From assembly GCA_937919075.1 (NCBI GenBank), contig CALFOF010000271.1, positions 1-18,950 of the forward strand: a stretch of 18,950 nucleotides of DNA, written 5' to 3'. Under the pieces are notes generated by a model, which saw nothing but the letters and a program-made list of their open reading frames with translations, made no database searches and was not told where the DNA came from. Numbering within the stretch: the stretch's first letter is position 1; the number at the start of each line of letters is the position of its first letter. Positions 15,947 through 18,950 of this stretch are shown here, one piece after another. The stretch comes from an uncultured Cyanobium sp. Lineage in GTDB: Bacteria > Cyanobacteriota > Cyanobacteriia > PCC-6307 > Cyanobiaceae. The position numbers and the translations under genes are program-made.

Positions 15947-17641
15947 TCATGGGCGGTTGATGCCCTTGCCCATCCCCTGCAGGATGCCCCGGCCGATCAG
16001 GCCGATGGCCCGGCCGATCACCTGGGTGAGCACCACCACCAGCAGATCGCCCAGCTGCCGCAGGAACGACTGCAACTGCGGTGCCAGGGCATCACGGGCT
16101 TCGAGGGCCAGCGTGACCGCCTGCTGCAGCCAGCCCAGCTGCTGCAGTTCGCGGTCGCGGGGCTCGGTGAGCAGCAGCGGCGTGATCCGGCCGGCTTCCA
16201 GCCGGTACAACAGACGCCGGCTTTCGTAGAGCTGGATCGGCCGCTCGAACCAGCTGCTCCAGCGCTGCTGAGCATTGAGCTGGTTGCGCAGGCGCTCCAG
16301 GCTGCGGGTGGCCAGCAGCTCATGCACCAGCAGATAGCGCCTGAGCTCCGGCCAGTCACCGCAGCAGGCCAGCAGCTCGGCGCTGATCAGCTCAGCCGTG
16401 CGGATCAGCCAGTTGCTCACCAGGGCTTCGAGGTGTAGCAGAGCGGTGGGCTCATCGGGAGACAGCAGGCGGCCTTCCACCAGCAGCGGTTGGCCGCCCA
16501 TCAGCGCGCTCAGCATCGGCAGTGAGGCGGGCAGTTCCGGGTCGTCGTTGGTGAGCACGGTGGTGCTGGTGAGCTGGTCGGCCACCGGCAGCAGCACCCC
16601 ATCGAGGGGAAGCCGCACGTAGGCGCCGGCCACCTGCCGCAGGGCGTGGCGGCGCAGCTCCGGCTGCAGTTCCTGCCAACGGGCCTCCAACGTGTCGTTA
16701 GCGGGCCGTTCCTGCCGCAGCCGCACCAGCAGTTGATCGAGCTGGCCCAGCAGGGCGAGCAGCAGGTCGCGGCGCCGCTCCACGCTCAGCCCCTGCAGCG
16801 CAAACAAGGTGCCGGCGTGCGGATCAAGCGGCCCCGCCAGGCTGGCGTCCTGCAGCCGTTGACGAATGGCGCTCCACACCCCTTCGGCGGTGCGGTGCCG
16901 CAGGGTGATCGCCGTGCTGCCACTGGCGGGGGGCTGTGGCAGCTGGCCCGTTGCAGCAGGCTCCGGCAGGCCAGCGTCGTCGCTGATCAGGGCATCACCC
17001 CAGGCCAGCACCAGCGGCCCCCACAGCCAGAGCAGCAGGGAGCGGGCGGCGCCGAGCTCCCGCAGACGGCCTTCCAGGATCAACTGCAGCAGGAAGGTAT
17101 CGGGCGGTGGATTCAGCAGGCGGCGGCACAGGCGCAGCTCGGCATCGATCTGCTGCAGGCCGCTCTGCAGCAGCCATTGCCCCAGCCCGATCGGCCCCAT
17201 CAGCGGCGTGACCTCAGCGGCTGGAGCACCATCGCCCTGAAGATCCACCACCCGGCCACCGGCCAGCAGGGTGCCCACCGCAGCCAGCAACGCCTCGGGA
17301 TCGGGATCCTGCAGCAGGCCGGCGACGGGAAGCTGCAGCAGCCAGTCGGTGGAGCAGCCCGGCTGCGCGGGCAACAGCAACAGCAGGGGAGCAGGCTGCC
17401 AGCGTTCTTCCAGCCGTTGCAGCTCCCGCAGCAAGGCGGCCGGCTGCACCGGTGAGCTCAGGCTCCAGATCAGCAGCTGGGGCGCCCGGCTGCAGGCGGC
17501 TGGATCGGTGAACACCTCAGCGGCGCAGGGGGCGGCGCTCAACAGACGGCTGAGGCCATCGCGCAGCAAGGGGCCGGCGAACAGCAGGATCCTGGGACGG
17601 TGTGCTGCCGTGGATGGAGCGTCCTCAGGGGCTGGTGTCAC
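15947..17641 (-). CDS. DUF3685 (Ycf55-like) protein with degenerate receiver domain
   Basis: A 564-aa protein. Residues 17-135 follow the NarL-type receiver pattern (RILLFAGPLLRDGLSRLL at 17-34; QLLIWSLSSP at 55-64; GLLQDPDPEALLAAVGTLLA at 108-127), but the phosphorylation residues are lost. The N-terminal acidic pair is Phe21-Ala22, the acceptor Asp is Ser60 and the conserved Lys is Gln111. A long helical middle follows. The C-terminal part (about 370-545) I assign to DUF3685, related to plastid Ycf55, whose function is unknown. The end (about 525-564) is hydrophobic and glycine-rich, possibly membrane-associated. The start is GTG at 17641 with no clear Shine-Dalgarno. It precedes the thioredoxin-like gene by 39 nt. 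Confidence 0.8.
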   Translation of the reverse strand: MTPAPEDAPSTAAHRPRILLFAGPLLRDGLSRLLSAAPCAAEVFTDPAACSRAPQLLIWSLSSPVQPAALLRELQRLEERWQPAPLLLLLPAQPGCSTDWLLQLPVAGLLQDPDPEALLAAVGTLLAGGRVVDLQGDGAPAAEVTPLMGPIGLGQWLLQSGLQQIDAELRLCRRLLNPPPDTFLLQLILEGRLRELGAARSLLLWLWGPLVLAWGDALISDDAGLPEPAATGQLPQPPASGSTAITLRHRTAEGVWSAIRQRLQDASLAGPLDPHAGTLFALQGLSVERRRDLLLALLGQLDQLLVRLRQERPANDTLEARWQELQPELRRHALRQVAGAYVRLPLDGVLLPVADQLTSTTVLTNDDPELPASLPMLSALMGGQPLLVEGRLLSPDEPTALLHLEALVSNWLIRTAELISAELLACCGDWPELRRYLLVHELLATRSLERLRNQLNAQQRWSSWFERPIQLYESRRLLYRLEAGRITPLLLTEPRDRELQQLGWLQQAVTLALEARDALAPQLQSFLRQLGDLLVVVLTQVIGRAIGLIGRGILQGMGKGINRP

Positions 17642-17675
17642 TCGTGGCGTGCGGTCATTAGGGCCAAGGTAACGA

Positions 17676-17708
17676 GCCTGCGGCGATTTCTCCAGCGTGA
17701 ACGCAGGC
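17676..17708. repeat. Inverted repeat upstream of DUF3685
   Basis: GCCTGCG (17676-17682) and CGCAGGC (17702-17708) form a perfect 7-bp stem with a 19-nt loop, starting 35 nt upstream of the DUF3685 GTG. It could be a 5' UTR structure or an operator. Symmetry is seen; function is not known. Confidence 0.4.
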
Positions 17709-17863
17709 CATTGGCGCGAAAAGATGCGTGCCGGCTGCTGAGCCGATCGCGATCTGCCTGTTCTGGGTTTTGTCTGTCTGAGGATGGACGGTGGGGATAG
17801 TTGGTGGCGGCGTCAGGGGAGAGGTAACATTTTCTGGGCAAGAGGGCCGCTCACTCGGGCAAG

Positions 17864-17869
17864 ATTTTA
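17864..17869 (-). promoter_or_regulatory. Candidate -10 element upstream of DUF3685
   Basis: TAAAAT on the minus strand matches the -10 consensus at five of six positions. The spaced -35 (TGAAAA, 17 nt upstream) is poor. It lies 222 nt before the DUF3685 start, so it would give a long leader or a separate small transcript. Confidence 0.25.
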
Positions 17870-18140
17870 AGAGAATTGGAGTGAGGTTTTCAGAGAATGG
17901 GGGATTGATACGGAAAGGCCGCACAAAGCAAAGGCATGAAAAGCAGGCACTAACAAGCAGAAGAAGTTGTATGCATCAAGATGGCGCAGTCAGCTATTGC
18001 CATCTGGCAAGCAAGACATTGGCCAAGTCGCTCAGCAACCGAATGAGTCGAAAGACAGGCGGAAATTACCGCATTTCAACGGAACACCTCGGCCACCGAT
18101 AACGGCTGCGTGGAGAACACCCATGTCGGACGATTTGGCT

Positions 18141-18201
18141 CTCACCGGCGCCGCACGCTCAGTGGCGCAGCACACTCACCGGCGCCACACGCTCAGTGGC
18201 G
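18141..18201. repeat. Two-copy tandem direct repeat across the fur stop codon
   Basis: A 27-bp unit occurs at 18141-18167 and again at 18175-18201 (period 34 bp) with a single G/A difference at the 13th base. Each unit begins CTCACCGGCGCC and ends GCTCAGTGGCG. The right copy includes the last codons and stop of the minus-strand fur-family gene; the left copy is a duplicate just downstream. This points to a recent local duplication or a short mobile-type repeat. Confidence 0.85.
18183..18201 (-). terminator. Hairpin spanning the fur-family stop codon
   Basis: On the minus strand CGCCAC, a 7-nt loop containing the TGA stop, and GTGGCG form a perfect 6-bp stem. In the downstream repeat copy the base change breaks one pair. 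A competing stem joins GTGGCGC (18162-18168) with GCGCCAC (18182-18188). No T-tract follows, so a terminator role is only possible. Confidence 0.3.
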
Positions 18202-18657
18202 GGGCCGGCCGGCCAGTTGCAGGGTGTACGACTCGATGGTGTAGCCGGTGAGTTCTTCGATGCGGTGGACCAGTTCCGCAGGGAGCACCACATCAAGATC
18301 CTGGATTTCGCCGCTCTCCAGGCAGGTGAGGTGGCTGTGGGGGTCGCTGCGGTAGCCATAGAGGCGGCCATTGGCGCGATCGAGGCATTCGATCACCCCA
18401 GCGCTCTGCAAGGCTTCGAGGTTCTGATACACGGAGGTATGGCCGATGCGGCGTCCTTGCTGATTGAGGCGCTCGAAGATGTCACGCGCGCTCAGGTGGC
18501 GCTGTTCCTGCCAGAGCAGTTCGAGCACGAGCTTGCGCTGGCGGCTGAGGCGCATGCCCAGATCGCGGCAGCGCTGGAACACTTCCAACACCCCTGCCAG
18601 GGCGGCGGGGCCTGTGCTCTGCCCGTTGTTCAGCGGTGGGGCAGACGCAGCCTTCAC
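18193..18657 (-). CDS. Fur family transcriptional regulator, PerR/FurC-like
   Basis: A 154-aa regulator from GTG 18657. The DNA-binding winged helix includes GMRLSRQRKLVLELLW (34-49), HLSARDIFERLNQQG (54-68) and HTSVYQNLEALQSAGVIE (73-90); the metal-sensing part follows with YRSDPHSHLTCLESGEIQDL (102-121). The pattern is closest to what I remember of cyanobacterial FurC (Anabaena) and Synechocystis PerR, which sense peroxide, rather than FurA or Zur. Cysteines are only C30, C91 and C112; there is no CxxC, so the structural zinc site of classical Fur is missing. The frame is open to a TTG at 18708, but the 17 extra codons are AT-rich with mostly A/T third bases, unlike the gene, so I prefer GTG 18657. 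It follows hisA on the same strand. Confidence 0.85.
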   Translation of the reverse strand: MKAASAPPLNNGQSTGPAALAGVLEVFQRCRDLGMRLSRQRKLVLELLWQEQRHLSARDIFERLNQQGRRIGHTSVYQNLEALQSAGVIECLDRANGRLYGYRSDPHSHLTCLESGEIQDLDVVLPAELVHRIEELTGYTIESYTLQLAGRPRH

Positions 18658-18687
18658 ACGTGGATACGAATGCTTTACCTCAATCTT

Positions 18688-18695
18688 AATCGATT
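18688..18695. promoter_or_regulatory. Palindrome in the AT-rich leader of the fur-family gene
   Basis: AATCGATT is an 8-bp perfect palindrome in the AT-rich stretch between the hisA stop and the preferred fur start, 31 nt upstream of GTG 18657. Fur-family genes are often autoregulated at AT-rich inverted repeats, so this may be part of an operator. A TAAGAT -10-like hexamer partly overlaps it on the minus strand. If translation starts at TTG 18708 the site is coding instead. Confidence 0.3.
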
Positions 18696-18719
18696 CTCCC
18701 TGTGCCAAGGGAAAGGCCC

Positions 18720-18950
18720 TTAGCAGACGCTGGGCGGAATCGGATCCTGTAAGCGCTCCGGTCCTACGGCCTGCAGCGCTTCACGAAAATCGATCGCCCC
18801 GTCATAGAGCGCTCGGCCCACGATCACCGCCTCCACACCCAGCGGCTCCAGGGCCAGCAAAGCAAGCAGATCGGTGAGCGACCCCACGCCGCCGGAGGCG
18901 ATCACCGGCACGGTGCTGGCGGTGGCCATCGAGCGCAGCGCCTCGAGATT
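18720..18950 (-). CDS. hisA: Phosphoribosylformimino-AICAR isomerase (HisA), C-terminal part
   Basis: The last 76 codons of a gene cut by the right edge. HisA isomerises ProFAR to PRFAR in histidine synthesis. The visible part has [19 protein letters not shown] and [17 protein letters not shown], the C-terminal phosphate-binding motifs of the HisA/HisF (beta-alpha)8 barrel. The VGRALYDG ending fits HisA better than HisF, which usually has a different C-terminus. The stop is TAA at 18720-18722, 62 nt before the preferred fur start. The N-terminal half lies outside the window. Confidence 0.93.
   Translation of the reverse strand, partial: NLEALRSMATASTVPVIASGGVGSLTDLLALLALEPLGVEAVIVGRALYDGAIDFREALQAVGPERLQDPIPPSVC

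Larger units (their letters stand above)
17642..18192. other. GC-poor intergenic region without a convincing gene
   Basis: This 551-bp gap between DUF3685 and the fur-family gene is the only long non-coding stretch. By hand count, 17821-18120 is about 50% GC, while flanking genes are plainly much richer. It must hold the DUF3685 promoter and the fur 3' UTR. Visible elements are an inverted repeat near the DUF3685 start, a good -10 at 17864-17869 (minus), and one copy of a tandem repeat at its right end. Open frames on both strands look non-coding (no family resemblance, mixed codon use). No tRNA arm, riboswitch core or Yfr1 motif was recognised. A small RNA or remnant of a lost gene remains possible. 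Confidence 0.6.
18123..18251 (+). other. Short open frame with a good ribosome-binding site, possible gene remnant
   Basis: An ATG at 18123 follows GGAG with a 7-nt spacer, better than most real starts in the window. The frame encodes 42 residues starting MSDDLALTGAARSV, then turns into His/Arg/Cys-rich sequence as it crosses the tandem repeat and runs antisense into the fur 3' end. The first 14 residues look gene-like and the rest does not. It could be chance or the 5' stub of a gene lost by rearrangement. Confidence 0.2.

Noticed and set aside
17658..17924. 88-codon minus-strand open frame upstream of DUF3685
   Set aside because: Pro/Thr/Ser-rich with no family pattern, and it overlaps the likely promoter region.
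17791..18102. 103-codon plus-strand open frame in the GC-poor gap
   Set aside because: No family resemblance, no clear ribosome-binding site, and codon use unlike neighbouring genes.
18709..18735. Possible intrinsic terminator after hisA
   Set aside because: The nearest symmetry (TCCCT / AGGGA around 18697-18714) is a short 5-bp stem without a T-tract, too weak to call.
1..18950. tRNA, rRNA, CRISPR array or insertion sequence
   Set aside because: I looked for tRNA arms, regularly spaced repeats and transposase motifs on both strands and saw none.

Overview
The window reads as a GC-rich chromosomal segment of a picocyanobacterium, most likely of the Cyanobium / Vulcanococcus / freshwater Synechococcus group. 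The gene set is cyanobacterial (phosphoribulokinase, DUF3727, DUF3685/Ycf55-like, a lumenal thioredoxin-like protein of the photosystem I accumulation factor type, a FurC/PerR-like regulator, and a membrane-anchored F420-ligase-like protein). Phosphoribulokinase is of the proteobacterial (class I) type, which I associate with alpha-cyanobacteria. Genus assignment is inference from composition and family recognition only.

Layout: nineteen of the twenty protein genes lie on the minus strand. Reading the minus strand from the right edge leftwards: hisA (cut by the edge), a fur-family regulator, a 551-bp GC-poor gap, DUF3685, a thioredoxin-like protein, fumC, then the only plus-strand gene (phoH, PIN plus ATPase) lying tail-to-tail with fumC and head-to-head with the F420-ligase-like gene. 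After that come a double-GNAT protein, ruvX, DUF3727, a YqeG-type HAD phosphatase, proB, lpxD, leuB, prk, a small unknown protein, a prepilin peptidase, accD, an unknown membrane-anchored protein, a Gfo/Idh/MocA oxidoreductase, and the first 20 codons of class II fructose-bisphosphate aldolase at the left edge.

The minus-strand genes are tightly packed. Many neighbours overlap by 1 or 4 nt (TGATG, ATGA, GTGA), which suggests translational coupling in at least four groups: accD / unknown / oxidoreductase; small protein / prepilin peptidase; GNAT / ruvX and DUF3727 / yqeG / proB (separated by only 10 nt); and thioredoxin-like / fumC. GTG starts are common and convincing Shine-Dalgarno sequences are rare. 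Together the genes cover carbon fixation and central carbon metabolism (prk, fba, fumC), fatty acid synthesis (accD), lipid A (lpxD), amino acid synthesis (leuB, proB, hisA), RNA metabolism (ruvX, phoH), pilus assembly (prepilin peptidase) and probably thylakoid biogenesis (thioredoxin-like, DUF3685, possibly YqeG).

I found no mobile element, CRISPR array, tRNA or rRNA. I see no clear new multi-gene system. The best leads are the conserved genes of unknown function (F420-ligase-like protein, pseudo-receiver DUF3685, cysteine-free thioredoxin-like protein, double GNAT) and the GC-poor gap with a near-perfect tandem repeat across the fur stop codon.
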